From Lachnospiraceae bacterium (GTDB taxonomy: Bacteria > Bacillota > Clostridia > Lachnospirales > Lachnospiraceae), in contig JAFZOW010000079.1 of NCBI GenBank assembly GCA_017552715.1, forward strand, positions 1 to 64,000: DNA of 64,000 nucleotides, written 5' to 3'. This document shows, in pieces, positions 8,503 to 18,323 of the stretch. The first letter of the stretch is position 1; each line of letters starts with the position of its first letter. The translations under genes and the position numbers were made by a program. The notes under the pieces are model-generated. The model was not told the origin of the DNA. It saw nothing but the letters and a program-made list of their open reading frames with translations, and ran no database searches.

Positions 8503-9944
8503 CGCTTCTCTCCTCCTTCACTGATATATACCTGCGGGAACTTTACGGTAAAGCTGGTTCCCTCCCCCAGTGTACTCTTAACATCAATGGACCCCCTGTG
8601 CAAAAGCAGGGTACGACGGCTTAAGGAAAGCCCCAGACCGGTACCGCCGATCTCCCGGGAATGGGATTTGTCCACCCGGTAAAAACGTTCGAAGATATGC
8701 TCCAGCTCCGCTTCCGGGATGCCGTTTCCGGAATCGCTGATGGTAATGCTCACGGCCTGATGATCCGCATCCAGTATGATACGCACCCAGCCGGGACGCT
8801 TGTTATATTTGATCCCGTTTTCGATGATATTGGTAAGGGCCTGGCTCATCTTTATCACATCCATATCGGCACTCACCGGCCGGCGGCTCTCCAGGATCAG
8901 GTCCACCTCGCTCTTTCGTGCCAGAGGCCCGAGGCGCTTGATGATCTGCTCCAGAAGCTCATTCACATCCTGATTTTCCACATGCATGGAAGCGGTTCCC
9001 TGATCCATACGTACCAGATCCAGCAGATCCGTGATGATCTCGTTCTCCCGGTCCACTTCGGCACTGATATCCTGCATGAAATCACGATACATCTCCACCG
9101 GCACATCCGTCTGTGTATTCAGGGAATCCGCCAGTACCTTGATAGACGCGATGGGAGTCTTAAGCTCATGGGAAACGTTGCTGACGAATTCCTGACGGGA
9201 TTCATCCAGAAGCTTCAGCCTGGAACGCAGCTTATGAAAGGCTTCCACGATCTCCCGGGTTTCCTTGTAATCCGATACCACCGGCAGATCCTGTTCAAAG
9301 TCAACCACATCCGCCATGGCACGGGTCACACGTTCAAAAGGCCGCACGGAAGTATACGCGATCAGTGCACATACACCTGCAAGAAAGATCAGCAGCACGA
9401 TCTCGATCAGCAGCGCCCTGTAACGGAGCTCCGCCTCATTCCGGAGTATAGTCTCGGTGGAAGCTCTGGCCAGGATCACCGCCTCTGTCACCAGCTCCCC
9501 GCTTTCCTCATCCCGCTGGGAAACAGGGCAGGCCAGTTCGATATAACCGTCCTCCCGCTCTCCCGTTTTGACCGTAACCCCGGAAAAGGCCCGGATCACA
9601 TCCTCACGGATCATATATTTCCCGAGGTTCTGGCCGTAACTGTCGGCAATGATACGGAAGCCCCTGTCGACGAGCTGTATCCGCCCGTCATAGACCAGGC
9701 TGAGCTGCGAAAGCTGCGCATTCAGCGCTTCGGAAGAATTGTCACGGAGATAGTCCGCCGCCAGCATGTGGTCGGACAGGATACGGATCTGTGCGGAAAG
9801 CTCTGCCGAACGCTGCTCCACCCGGCGGTCCACCAGGTCGGCCAGCATACTGACGCGCATGATCTCGGCTACTGCCACCCCAAGGATCAGCAGTATCAGA
9901 AAGACACGAAGCCGGAAGCTTCGAAGAAAAGCAAATCTGTTCAT
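8499..9944 (-). CDS. Membrane sensor histidine kinase (WalK/PhoR type)
   Basis: 481 residues. Membrane helices at about 13-29 and 178-197 flank an extracellular sensor of about 145 residues. Then come a HAMP-like linker (SVRPFERVTRAMADV), the dimerisation box VSHELKTPIAS with the phosphorylated His at 259, and the ATPase domain with NIIENGIKYN, DSGNGIPE, FERFYR and GGTGLGLSLSR. No PAS domain is obvious, unlike Bacillus WalK. Overlaps the response-regulator gene upstream and the GerMN gene downstream by 4 bases each, so the three are translationally coupled. The signal is unknown; cell-wall sensing is a guess from family and neighbours. Confidence 0.93.
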   Translation of the reverse strand: MNRFAFLRSFRLRVFLILLILGVAVAEIMRVSMLADLVDRRVEQRSAELSAQIRILSDHMLAADYLRDNSSEALNAQLSQLSLVYDGRIQLVDRGFRIIADSYGQNLGKYMIREDVIRAFSGVTVKTGEREDGYIELACPVSQRDEESGELVTEAVILARASTETILRNEAELRYRALLIEIVLLIFLAGVCALIAYTSVRPFERVTRAMADVVDFEQDLPVVSDYKETREIVEAFHKLRSRLKLLDESRQEFVSNVSHELKTPIASIKVLADSLNTQTDVPVEMYRDFMQDISAEVDRENEIITDLLDLVRMDQGTASMHVENQDVNELLEQIIKRLGPLARKSEVDLILESRRPVSADMDVIKMSQALTNIIENGIKYNKRPGWVRIILDADHQAVSITISDSGNGIPEAELEHIFERFYRVDKSHSREIGGTGLGLSLSRRTLLLHRGSIDVKSTLGEGTSFTVKFPQVYISEGGEKR

Positions 9945-10633
9945 CCTTTATAAAAATACCCGACACCCCATTTGGTCTGCACATATTTCGGCTGACCGGG
10001 GTTCTCTTCGATCTTTTCCCTCAGGCGGCGCACATGTACATCCACGGTACGGGCATCGCCATGATAGTCCTGCCCCCAGACCAGGTCCCGCAGGCTGTCC
10101 CTGCTGTATACCTTGCCGGGGTTCCTTACCAGAAGTTCCAGGATCTCGTATTCCTTGGCCGTCAGATTGATCTCCCTTCCGCTGATGAAGAGACGCCGGT
10201 TTTCGATCTCAAAACGGAATTCCCCGTTTTCGATCACGGCGCTTTCCTGCGCGGGAGCCTGTACCTTCGGACGTGAGCGTCGCATGAACACACGTATCCT
10301 GGCTTTGACCTCCAGGATATTGAAGGGCTTAACGATATAATCATCGGCGCCGGATTCAAAGCCCATGATCTTATCCATATCATCCCCTTTGGCCGTGAGG
10401 AAGATGATGGGAACATCCGAGAACTCCCTGATGCGCCGGCACAGCTCCATACCGTCGATCTTCGGAAGCATAAGGTCCAGAAGCAGCAGGTCATAATGCT
10501 CCCTGCCTACCATCTCCAGTGCTTCCTCCCCGTCATACGCGGCGTCCACCGCGATCCCATCCTGCTCTATACTGTATTTCAGACCTTTAACTATCGCTTT
10601 CTCATCGTCCACGATGAGTATCTTTTCCGCCAT
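9941..10633 (-). CDS. OmpR/PhoB-family response regulator (WalR-like)
   Basis: 230 residues. The receiver domain has the acidic pocket DD (9-10), the phospho-acceptor Asp53 in LLLDLMLPKIDG, Thr80 and Lys102 in YIVKPF. The C-terminal winged-helix domain contains NLTAKEYEILELLVRNPGKVYSR split over its helices, and RTVDVHVRRLREKIE. It presumably receives phosphate from the kinase encoded next, whose start overlaps its stop. The target genes are unknown; the link to comEA and comEC suggests possible control of DNA uptake, but the coupling could also be fortuitous. Confidence 0.93.
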   Translation of the reverse strand: MAEKILIVDDEKAIVKGLKYSIEQDGIAVDAAYDGEEALEMVGREHYDLLLLDLMLPKIDGMELCRRIREFSDVPIIFLTAKGDDMDKIMGFESGADDYIVKPFNILEVKARIRVFMRRSRPKVQAPAQESAVIENGEFRFEIENRRLFISGREINLTAKEYEILELLVRNPGKVYSRDSLRDLVWGQDYHGDARTVDVHVRRLREKIEENPGQPKYVQTKWGVGYFYKG

Positions 10634-10649
10634 TTATATCTCCCGCGAG

Positions 10650-11258
10650 TCACCGTACCGTGATCTCGTCCTTTATCCTGTTATAGATCCCTTCACCGAT
10701 CCCGGATACATTTTTGATATCCTCCGGGGATGTGAAGGCTCCGTTTTCGTCCCGATAGGCCAGTATGGCCTTTGCCTTGCTCTCCCCTATGCCGCTTAAG
10801 GAACAGAGTTCCGCAAGCCCGGCCATGTTGATATCCAGCTTCCCGTCAGCCGTGTAGGGAGAAGAAGTATCCGCCGCAGCGCCTCCCGCTGATCCCGCCT
10901 GTGCAGCTTCCTCTTTTGTGAGCACGCGGTACATCTGCCCGTCCTCCGCGCCTGCCGCCAGATTCAGGGATTCCTCCGAAGCATCCGCGGCAAAGCCTCC
11001 TGCAGCCTCCACCGCATCTATAAGGCGGCTGCCGGGCGGCAGACTGTACACCCCGGGATGGATCACGGCTCCGCATATATGTACAAAAACGACTGCCTCT
11101 GTCGCATCCGCCTGCACCGGCAGCTGCTCCGCAGTCCCGGCATCCGCCGGAACGTTCCTTTCCATCTGTTCATCCAGATAAGCCTGTGCGGAACCGCACC
11201 CGGCCAGCGCAGAAAGCATCCCGAAAAGCGCCAGGAAACGTATGATATTGTTTTTCAT
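10650..11258 (-). CDS. comEA: ComEA-like helix-hairpin-helix DNA-binding lipoprotein
   Basis: 202 residues. A hydrophobic N-terminus ends in LAGC, a lipobox, so anchoring is by lipid. An SLBB-like domain (about 55-115, VHICGAVIHPGVYSLPPG) is followed by a low-complexity linker and a double HhH domain (about 142-200, NINMAGLAELCSLSGIG and VSGIGEGIYNRIKDEI) that binds DNA. ComEA is the surface DNA receptor that feeds ComEC. The start at 11258 has AAAGGAG 6 bases upstream; an in-frame GTG 18 bases earlier overlaps this site and is unlikely. First gene of the operon that ends with comEC. Confidence 0.9.
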   Translation of the reverse strand: MKNNIIRFLALFGMLSALAGCGSAQAYLDEQMERNVPADAGTAEQLPVQADATEAVVFVHICGAVIHPGVYSLPPGSRLIDAVEAAGGFAADASEESLNLAAGAEDGQMYRVLTKEEAAQAGSAGGAAADTSSPYTADGKLDINMAGLAELCSLSGIGESKAKAILAYRDENGAFTSPEDIKNVSGIGEGIYNRIKDEITVR

Positions 11259-11320
11259 GATCTGCTCCTTTCCCACAAAAATGCTGTGGCAAAGGCCTTC
11301 TCAGAGATCAGCTGAAAATA

Positions 11321-11349
11321 ATTTTATTTCATTGGGCGAAAACTTTCAA
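11321..11349 (-). promoter_or_regulatory. Sigma-A-type promoter of the comEA-comEC operon
   Basis: Minus-strand TTGAAA (11344-11349), 17 bases, TAAAAT (11321-11326), about 60 bases before the comEA start. No palindromic operator stands out beside it. Confidence 0.6.
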
Positions 11350-11402
11350 GTGTTTTTCGAAACGAAAGCTGAGATTTTTTGAAGAAACGGATAGCAGATC
11401 CT

Positions 11403-12299
11403 TCAAAGATACATGGTTTCCGGAACGAACTGTTCCTGCTTCGGTTCATAACGATAAACCGCCGAAAAGCGGCCCTCCGCATCACAGATGCGATAGAGCC
11501 CTGCTTCAGGCTGTAGCGGACATTCCTGAAAATTGTGGCTATAGAGGGCATTCCCGTTTTGCAGAAAACGTTCTGCCTCCGGCAGCAGTTTTAATACGGG
11601 ACAATCCTCATAAAAATGCTCCACGGAAAAGATATGTTCCGCAAGCCTCCCGGATGCCGCCAGCTCCTCCACCTCGGACAGATACAGAGCCGTATCCAGT
11701 GAGAACTCCCCGCTCCTGCTTCGGACAAGGCTTTCCATTGCCCCTCCGCAGCCCAGCTTTTCCCCGATATCACGGCAGAGAGACCGCACATAAGTGCCCC
11801 GGCTGCAGAGCACACGAAAGCTGAAACAGGGCAGCTCCGCCGACAGCAGTTCAAGCTCATGGATCTTAAGCCTGCGGGCCGGCCGTTCCACCACAACTCC
11901 CTGACGGGCCAGTTCATACAAACGTCTGCCATCTTTCTTTAAAGCGGAATACATGGGCGGGACCTGATCGTAATCCCCCACAAAGCTTTCCAGCACCTTA
12001 CACAGCTCTTCCGTCTCGCAGCTGACTTCCGAGCGTGTGAGCACTTCCCCGCACATATCCTCGGTATCCGTAGTCAGTCCCAGACGGCAGGTACAGATAT
12101 ATTCTTTGGTCTTATCCGCCAGCCGCTCCGTAAGCTTGGTAGCCTGACCCAGGCAGACAGGCAGCACCCCTTCCGCCTCGGGATCCAGTGTTCCCGTATG
12201 GCCGATCTTTTTCTGGTGCAGTATCCCCTTAAGGCGCGATACCACTCCCGCCGAGCTGATGCCCTTTTCTTTATGGATGTTGATGATCCCGTTGATCAC
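11403..12299 (-). CDS. truB: tRNA pseudouridine(55) synthase TruB
   Basis: 298 residues. Makes pseudouridine 55 in the T-arm of tRNAs. The catalytic motif GHTGTLDPEAEGVLPVCLG carries the nucleophilic Asp39, and the KEYICTCRLG, PPMYSALKKDG and RGTYVRSLCRDIG blocks are all present; length is normal. Its start overlaps the nrnA stop by 4 bases. In many Firmicutes ribF follows truB; here the operon ends at truB, with the comEA promoter next. Confidence 0.96.
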   Translation of the reverse strand: MINGIINIHKEKGISSAGVVSRLKGILHQKKIGHTGTLDPEAEGVLPVCLGQATKLTERLADKTKEYICTCRLGLTTDTEDMCGEVLTRSEVSCETEELCKVLESFVGDYDQVPPMYSALKKDGRRLYELARQGVVVERPARRLKIHELELLSAELPCFSFRVLCSRGTYVRSLCRDIGEKLGCGGAMESLVRSRSGEFSLDTALYLSEVEELAASGRLAEHIFSVEHFYEDCPVLKLLPEAERFLQNGNALYSHNFQECPLQPEAGLYRICDAEGRFSAVYRYEPKQEQFVPETMYL

Positions 12300-13252
12300 G
12301 GGATCTGACGGCCGATCTCCGTCACGAGCTTTTCGATGTAATCTTCCAGAGGCCCGGTATACTCACAGCCGGCAGCACGGTCATGCCCGCCTCCGCCAAA
12401 GACCTCACAGACCTTGGCCACATTCACCAGATCAGAAGAAGAACGCAGGCTGGCCTTCCACTGTCCCGGTTTCTTTTCATAGATATATACGGCACATTCC
12501 ACCCCACGGGTGATACGCAGACGCTCCACGATCCCACCGGTGTCGTCTCTTGTTGCTCCCGCCTCGTTCATCATCTTCCGGGAGCTGTAGCCCAGGATCA
12601 CACGGCCGTCATAAAAGAAGCGGCTCTCCTGTATGGCCGCAGCCAAAAGGCGATTGGTCATAACGGAACGGGCAAAGAAGGTCTCATCCAGCATGGTGGA
12701 AAAATCAAAACCGTATTCCAGCAGCTCCGCACAGACACGCAGGGTATGGGGCTTTGTATTGGAAAAATGAAAGACGCCGGTATCGTGGGCGATGCCCATA
12801 TAAAGAAGCTGGGCAATGGTGGCATCCATGTATTCCCCTTCGATCAGGCCGCAGATCACCTCCGCCACCGCCGGAGCTTCCGGCACCACAAGATTCAGCT
12901 GAGCCGAACCCTTTGCATTACTTACATGGTGATCGATATTAATGGTTTTCTTTGCTTTATCAAAATAACGCTTTCCGTCGCCGATACGCTCGTAGTTGGT
13001 ATCGCAGACAATGAAAGCGTCAAAAGGCTCCCTTTCGGGATAGTCTGTGATGATCTGATCCCGCAGGGGGATATGGTCAAAGGAAGGCTCCGGCTCTTCC
13101 AGGAAAAGCTCCACCGTTGCCTCCGGGAGGCGTTTACGCAGATAGGCCATGAGAGCCAGAGTGGATCCGATACAATCCCCGTCCGGCTTGATATGTCCGG
13201 TGATCCCGATGCTCTTTGCTTCCTTCAGCTCCCCGTAGAGATCAAGTGTCAT
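12296..13252 (-). CDS. nrnA: DHH/DHHA1 phosphoesterase, NrnA-like nanoRNase/pAp phosphatase
   Basis: 318 residues with the DHH-family metal motifs GHIKPDGDCIGS, VCDTN and IDHHVSN, and the DHHA1 substrate motif GGGGHDRAAG near the C-terminus. NrnA degrades very short RNAs and converts 3'-phosphoadenosine 5'-phosphate to AMP. The ATG at 13252 follows GGAGAGGCGG and lies inside the end of rbfA (11-base overlap), so coupling is likely; longer N-termini would run further into rbfA. The position between rbfA and truB is typical. Confidence 0.93.
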   Translation of the reverse strand: MTLDLYGELKEAKSIGITGHIKPDGDCIGSTLALMAYLRKRLPEATVELFLEEPEPSFDHIPLRDQIITDYPEREPFDAFIVCDTNYERIGDGKRYFDKAKKTINIDHHVSNAKGSAQLNLVVPEAPAVAEVICGLIEGEYMDATIAQLLYMGIAHDTGVFHFSNTKPHTLRVCAELLEYGFDFSTMLDETFFARSVMTNRLLAAAIQESRFFYDGRVILGYSSRKMMNEAGATRDDTGGIVERLRITRGVECAVYIYEKKPGQWKASLRSSSDLVNVAKVCEVFGGGGHDRAAGCEYTGPLEDYIEKLVTEIGRQIP

Positions 13253-13637
13253 CCGCCTCTCCCCTTGCAGCACGCGTACGCTCGTCTGCCGCAGCCACCT
13301 CATCAATGAGCTGCGACATACGGTTCCCATAAGCAATGGAAGTATCCGGCAGGAAGATCAGCTCCGGTGTATTCCGTAAGTTTAACTCTCTGGCCAGCTG
13401 CCTCTTCAGAAAACCTTCGGCACTGCGAAGTCCTTCAAGCCCTGCTTCCAGTGTATCTTCATCTCCCAGCATGCTGACCCAGACCTTGCAGCTCTTCAGA
13501 TCCGGTGCCACTTCCGCATCGGTGACCGAAGTAAACTCAGGGACCCGGGGATCCTTGATCTCACTGCGGATCAGTTCTGCCAGGACTTTCTGAACCTCGG
13601 AATTGATCCTTGTATTTTTTACACTGCCTTTACGCAT
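13242..13637 (-). CDS. rbfA: 30S ribosome-binding factor RbfA
   Basis: 131 residues, KH-like fold. The N-terminus RINSEVQKVLAELIRSEIKD and the strand-helix pattern VTDAEVAPDLKSCKVWVSM match RbfA, a cold-shock factor needed for late 16S rRNA maturation in the small subunit. It starts directly after the infB stop with no gap. The acidic and Arg-rich C-terminal tail is typical of the family. Confidence 0.95.
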   Translation of the reverse strand: MRKGSVKNTRINSEVQKVLAELIRSEIKDPRVPEFTSVTDAEVAPDLKSCKVWVSMLGDEDTLEAGLEGLRSAEGFLKRQLARELNLRNTPELIFLPDTSIAYGNRMSQLIDEVAAADERTRAARGEADDT

Positions 13638-16517
13638 TTAACTCCTGGGTACCTCCACCATGGTATACGCTTCCACGATATCCAGCTCCTGCATGGCATC
13701 GAAACCGTCAAATACCAGACCGCATTCGACGCCGGCCTTTACTTCCTTCACATCATCCTTAAAGCGCTTTAAGGATGCCAGTTTGCCTTCGTAGATCTGC
13801 TCCTCGCCGCGATGGATACGGATATGGCAATCCCGCAGGAATTCGCCGTCCAGCACGAAGGCGCCGGCGATATTGCCCACTGCGGAAGCCTTGAAGATCT
13901 GACGTACCTCGGCATGACCCAGGATCTTCTCTTCAAATACAGGATCCAGCATACCCTTCATGGCCGCCTCGATATCCTCGATGGCCTGATAGATCACCTT
14001 GTAGAGGCGCACATCCACGCCTTCCCGCTCCGCCGTCTGTTTTGCCACCGCATCGGGACGAACATTGAAACCGATGATGATGGCGTTGGAAGCACTGGCC
14101 AGTACCACATCCGATTCGTTGATGGCACCTACGCCGCCATGGATCAGCTTCACCACCACTTCGTCGTTGGAAAGCTTGAGCAGTGACTGTTTCACGGCTT
14201 CCACGCTGCCCTGTACATCCGCTTTGATGATCAGGTTCAGTTCCTTTAAGTTGCCCTCCTGGATCTTGTTGAACACATCCTCCAGGCTCATCTTTACCTT
14301 GGTATCCTCCAGGAGCTTTTCCTTGTTCTGTGCGATAAAGGTATCGGCAAAGCTCTTGGCTTCCTTTTCATTCTCGTGGCAGATGAAGATCTCGCCGGCA
14401 TTGGGCACGTCATCCAGACCCAGGATCTCCACGGGAGTGGAAGGTCCGGCATCCTTAACACGTCTGCCCTTATCGTCCACCATGGCACGGACCTTACCGT
14501 GGGATGCGCCTGCGGAAACAAAATCTCCCACATGCAGGGTTCCCTTCTGCACAAGTACGGTAGCCACGGGACCGCGCCCCTTATCCAGCTCGGCCTCGAT
14601 GACCAGACCTCTGGCCTGCCGCTTGGGATCGGCCTTCAGCTCCAGTACATCCGCCGTAAGCAGTATCATCTCCAGCAGGTTATCGATGCCCTCTCCCGTC
14701 TTGGCGGAAACAGGTGCAAAGATAGTGGAACCGCCCCAGTCCTCACTGACCAGCTCGTATTCCGTCAGCTCCTGCTTAACACGGTCGATATTGGCTCCGG
14801 GCTTATCGATCTTGTTCACAGCAACGATGATCTCGATCCCGGCGGCCTTTGCATGGTTGATGGCTTCCACGGTCTGAGGCATGACACCGTCATCCGCCGC
14901 TACCACCAGAATGGCGATATCCGTGGAATTGGCGCCGCGCATACGCATGGAAGTAAATGCTTCATGACCCGGCGTATCCAGGAAAGTGATGGAACGTCCG
15001 TTGATGGAGACCGTATAAGCTCCGATATGCTGCGTGATGCCGCCGGCTTCCCGGTCGGTCACATGGGTCTTACGGATGGCATCCAGCAGGGATGTCTTAC
15101 CATGGTCTACATGACCCATAACGCAGATAACAGGCGGACGGGCAACCAGTTTGCTGCTGTCTTCCTCATCCTCCTTGAGGAGTTCGGCGATCACATCCAC
15201 CTTCTCCTCACGTTCACACATGATCTCGTAATCCAGGGCGATCTCTTCCGCCTTTTCAAAGGGGATCTCCTGGTTCACCGTGACCATCTCACCCTGCATA
15301 AAGAGCTTCTTGACGATCTCGGAAGGATTGACACGCATCTTGTCGGCAAAATCCTTTACCGTAACGGAATCGGGAAGGATGATCACCTTGATATCGTCCT
15401 CGGCCACCTCTTCCTGCTTCTTAGCCACAGGCTTCTGGAAGGATCCGGCTTTGGCATTTCTGCCCAGCTGCTCCTCAAATCTCTGATCCCTGTTCCTCTC
15501 GCGGTCGCGATCCTTATCCTTCTGTCCGCCGCGGCGATTGTTCCCTCTGTTCTCCGTCGGAGCCGGAGCGGGAGCAAAGCCTTTTCCGGGTCCTGCCGGA
15601 CGTCCGCCGGGGGCAGGCCTTCCGAATGTCTGGGGACGACCCTGTCCGGGTGCCGGACGGGTACCGCCCTGACCGGGACGGAAGGGAGGACGTTCTCCGG
15701 GGCGACCGTTCTGTGCGGGACGGAAACCCTGACGGTCGGCGGGTCTTCCTGCAGGAGCCTGTCCGTAAGAAGACTGTGCGGGACGGTCGGCAGGACGCGC
15801 CGGGCGCTCCTGTACCGCTGCGGGCCTCTGGGGTGCCGCAGGTGCTGCTGCGGGTGCTTCTGCCGCTGCCGCCGCTGCTGCTGCAGCTGCTGCCGCCTCG
15901 GCGTTCTTACGTTCCGCTGCTTCTCTTGCACGTTCCTCTTCCATTCTCCGGTTGGAGATGGCTCCGGCACGATCGATCATATTCTCCCGGGGACGAATGG
16001 GTCCGCGGCTGAAATTGTTGTTATTGTTATTCTGCGGATAAGCTCCGCGGTTCGCGGGAGCAGGTCCTCTGTTAGCGCCCTGCTGTGCATTGCCGCTCAC
16101 GATGATGATGGGTTTCTTCTTTTTCGGAGGCTGTCCTCCCGGCACGCCGTGCTGGGGCTGCTGAGGACGGGGCTGTGCGGCTCCCTGAACCTGGGGCTTA
16201 GGCGCTGCCGGCTTTTCCGCAGGCTTCTCTGCAGCTTTTTCTTCGGCTTTTTCCGCCGCTTTCTCCGCGATCTTTTCTGCGGGCTTCTCCGCAGCTTTTT
16301 CCATAATCTTCTCCTCCGGGGCGGCTTCTCCTCCCCGTGTATAGCCCATGGCCTTAAGCTCCGATACGATCGTCGCCGTCAGCTCCTCCGGAAAAGTGCT
16401 GGATGCCGTTTTCCCTGCGGCACCATGCTTTCCCAGAAGCTCGATGATCAGAGTATTCTTCGGCGATGAACCGTCACCCGCCGTAAACTCTTTTGAAAAA
16501 TTACTGATCCTTGCCAT
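13638..16517 (-). CDS. infB: Translation initiation factor IF-2
   Basis: 959 residues. The first about 60 residues form a degenerate IF2_N-like segment ([13 protein letters not shown]). A long low-complexity region follows with Lys-Glu-Ala repeats ([11 protein letters not shown] style), a poly-Ala run and Pro/Gly/Arg-rich repeats (about 70-390), then a conserved IF2_N block (about 400-450) and the G domain with GHVDHGKTS (about 465), DTPGHEAF and NKID. Domains II, III and IV complete the protein, which places initiator tRNA on the 30S subunit. The ATG at 16517 follows GGGAGG with 10 bases between and overlaps the end of the L7Ae-like gene by 17 bases. Confidence 0.96.
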   Translation of the reverse strand: MARISNFSKEFTAGDGSSPKNTLIIELLGKHGAAGKTASSTFPEELTATIVSELKAMGYTRGGEAAPEEKIMEKAAEKPAEKIAEKAAEKAEEKAAEKPAEKPAAPKPQVQGAAQPRPQQPQHGVPGGQPPKKKKPIIIVSGNAQQGANRGPAPANRGAYPQNNNNNNFSRGPIRPRENMIDRAGAISNRRMEEERAREAAERKNAEAAAAAAAAAAAAEAPAAAPAAPQRPAAVQERPARPADRPAQSSYGQAPAGRPADRQGFRPAQNGRPGERPPFRPGQGGTRPAPGQGRPQTFGRPAPGGRPAGPGKGFAPAPAPTENRGNNRRGGQKDKDRDRERNRDQRFEEQLGRNAKAGSFQKPVAKKQEEVAEDDIKVIILPDSVTVKDFADKMRVNPSEIVKKLFMQGEMVTVNQEIPFEKAEEIALDYEIMCEREEKVDVIAELLKEDEEDSSKLVARPPVICVMGHVDHGKTSLLDAIRKTHVTDREAGGITQHIGAYTVSINGRSITFLDTPGHEAFTSMRMRGANSTDIAILVVAADDGVMPQTVEAINHAKAAGIEIIVAVNKIDKPGANIDRVKQELTEYELVSEDWGGSTIFAPVSAKTGEGIDNLLEMILLTADVLELKADPKRQARGLVIEAELDKGRGPVATVLVQKGTLHVGDFVSAGASHGKVRAMVDDKGRRVKDAGPSTPVEILGLDDVPNAGEIFICHENEKEAKSFADTFIAQNKEKLLEDTKVKMSLEDVFNKIQEGNLKELNLIIKADVQGSVEAVKQSLLKLSNDEVVVKLIHGGVGAINESDVVLASASNAIIIGFNVRPDAVAKQTAEREGVDVRLYKVIYQAIEDIEAAMKGMLDPVFEEKILGHAEVRQIFKASAVGNIAGAFVLDGEFLRDCHIRIHRGEEQIYEGKLASLKRFKDDVKEVKAGVECGLVFDGFDAMQELDIVEAYTMVEVPRS

Positions 16518-16854
16518 CGATCGCACTACCTCCCTGTCTTTCCCCTAAGTCCTCTTTCAGGAGCTTAAGTATACTCTCCGCAAATCCGGGATCTTCCACG
16601 GATACCACACTGCGAAATTCTTTCCCTATTGCATGTCCGAGACTGTCCTTATCCGCATACTCGCAGAGCTCAATGCCCCGGTATGTACACATGTCCCGAA
16701 AATGCTTCTTGGATGCCGCGGATGTATCGTCACTGACGATCACCAGTCCGGCGGCTCCCTTTTTTATGCTCTGCTCTACAGCAAATCCACCGCTTGCCAC
16801 CTTCCCGGCCCGCATTGCCAGCCCGAGAAGGCTCAATACTTTATCCTGCTTCAA
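16501..16854 (-). CDS. L7Ae/L30e-family RNA-binding protein (YlxQ-like)
   Basis: 117 residues; L7Ae fold with [25 protein letters not shown] at the front and [19 protein letters not shown] in the middle. Homologues between ylxR and infB bind kink-turn RNA in some Firmicutes, but no role is settled. It overlaps the YlxR gene by 14 bases and infB by 17, a tightly packed arrangement. The C-terminal extension of about 20 residues ([16 protein letters not shown]) is polar and probably disordered. Confidence 0.88.
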   Translation of the reverse strand: MKQDKVLSLLGLAMRAGKVASGGFAVEQSIKKGAAGLVIVSDDTSAASKKHFRDMCTYRGIELCEYADKDSLGHAIGKEFRSVVSVEDPGFAESILKLLKEDLGERQGGSAIDGKDQ

Positions 16855-17119
16855 TCATATCCTCCAGCTGTGCATATACCTCCGCCGGAACCTCGGTCTT
16901 CAATACCCTTGCGGGGGAATGTTTTTTTACGGCCTTTCTGATACATTCCGGCTCCCGGCAGATCCAGGCGCCACGGCCGTCCTGCTTTCCCGAAGGGTCC
17001 AGGCGCACGCTGCCGTCATTGAAACGCACGATGCGCAGGAGCTCCGCCTTCTGCCGTCTGGCTCCGCAGGCGCAGCACTGACGGTGGAAGACTCTGGCTT
17101 CAGGCTTCTCCGCCTTCAT
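16841..17119 (-). CDS. rnpM: YlxR/RnpM RNA-binding protein
   Basis: 92 residues of the YlxR family, shown in Bacillus to bind RNase P RNA. Signature: RQCCACGARRQKAELLRIVRF and the downstream GRGAWICREPECIRKAVKK. Four Cys plus flanking basic residues suggest a structural or metal-supported fold. The start overlaps the nusA stop by 20 bases; a slightly later start cannot be excluded. Confidence 0.9.
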   Translation of the reverse strand: MKAEKPEARVFHRQCCACGARRQKAELLRIVRFNDGSVRLDPSGKQDGRGAWICREPECIRKAVKKHSPARVLKTEVPAEVYAQLEDMIEAG

Positions 17120-18296
17120 CCGACGCAGTCTCCTCCGCTACGTACTCCCCTTCGGCATATCCCTCTTCGGCGTATTCGCCTTCAGCGTACTCGCCTTCCT
17201 CATACTCATCGTACTCGTCCTCGAGGTAATCCTCGATACGGAAGCCTTCGGCATCCACAGCCTGGCTTTCGGACTTGATATCGATCTTGAAGCCCGTAAG
17301 CTTTGCAGCCAGACGCGCATTCTGACCGGACTTACCGATGGCCAGAGAAAGCTGGGTATCCGGTACCACAACATTGGCGGTCTTCTCCTCGGGATCCGCA
17401 AATACGTTCACGATACGGGCGGGAGACAGTGAGTTCTGGATCAGCTCACCGGGGTTCTCGCTCCAGCTGATGATATCGATCTTCTCGCCGTAAAGTTCGT
17501 TCACGATGGCATTTACACGGGAACCGTTAACACCCACGCAGGCACCTACGGGATCCACATTGGGATTGTGGCTCATAACAGCCATCTTCGTACGGCTTCC
17601 TGCCTCACGGGCGATGTTCATGATCTCCACGGTGCCGTCCTTGATCTCGGTCACTTCCTCTTCAAAGAGGCGGCGTACCAGCTCCGGATGGCTGCGGGAA
17701 ACGGTGATCTTGGCTCCCTTGGGTGTACTGAGCACCTCAAGTACATAAACCTTGATCCGGCCGCCCTGCTTTAAGCGCTCGCCGGGCACGCATTCCTGAT
17801 CCGGAAGCAGTGCATCGGTCTTACCCAGGTTAATGGAAAAACCGCGTCCCACTCTGCGCTGCACCACACCGGTGATGATCTCGTGGCGCCGCTCCGCAAA
17901 CTGCCGGTAGATCACGTTGCGCTCCTCTTCACGAAGCTTCTGCGTGATCACGTTTTTGGCATTCTGGGTGGCGATACGACCGAATTCCTTGGAATTGATC
18001 TCCACTTCCACGAAGCCCCCTACCGGCACTTCGGGATCGATCTCCTTAGCCTCATCCCAGCTGATCTCGATGGCGGGATCCATCACGTCATCCGCCAGCT
18101 CGATGACCTCCTTGGTAGCGATCACATGCAGCTCCCCGGTCTTATCATCGATATCCACACGGATATTGTCCGCCGACTTGAAGTGGTTCTTGCAGGCCTG
18201 TACCAGCGAATCCTTGATCGCATTCAGGATCGACTCCTTGCTGATCTCCTTGTCCCGCTCCAGCGTCTCCAGCGCGTCCATCAATTCCGAGTTCAT
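17100..18296 (-). CDS. nusA: Transcription termination/antitermination factor NusA
   Basis: 398 residues. N-terminal RNA-polymerase-binding domain (1-120), S1 domain (about 130-200, ITGVVQRRVGRGFSINLG), and KH1 and KH2 (about 215-345, with GACVGVNGSRVNAIVNEL and AIGKSGQNARLAAKLTG). The tail is a short acidic, Tyr-rich repeat, EGEYAEGEYAEEGYAEGEY, not found in short Bacillus NusA; it is probably disordered. NusA tunes pausing and intrinsic termination. Second gene of the operon after rimP. Confidence 0.97.
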   Translation of the reverse strand: MNSELMDALETLERDKEISKESILNAIKDSLVQACKNHFKSADNIRVDIDDKTGELHVIATKEVIELADDVMDPAIEISWDEAKEIDPEVPVGGFVEVEINSKEFGRIATQNAKNVITQKLREEERNVIYRQFAERRHEIITGVVQRRVGRGFSINLGKTDALLPDQECVPGERLKQGGRIKVYVLEVLSTPKGAKITVSRSHPELVRRLFEEEVTEIKDGTVEIMNIAREAGSRTKMAVMSHNPNVDPVGACVGVNGSRVNAIVNELYGEKIDIISWSENPGELIQNSLSPARIVNVFADPEEKTANVVVPDTQLSLAIGKSGQNARLAAKLTGFKIDIKSESQAVDAEGFRIEDYLEDEYDEYEEGEYAEGEYAEEGYAEGEYVAEETASDEGGEA

Positions 18297-18323
18297 CTCT
18301 TACCCTCCATTAGAAAAGTGTTT

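Noticed and set aside
14376-16469. Long open frame on the plus strand across infB (nearly 700 codons)
   Set aside because: It is antisense to infB; the translation is low-complexity and matches no family, while the minus-strand frame has every IF-2 motif. Biased codons of the Ala/Pro-rich region remove stops on the other strand.
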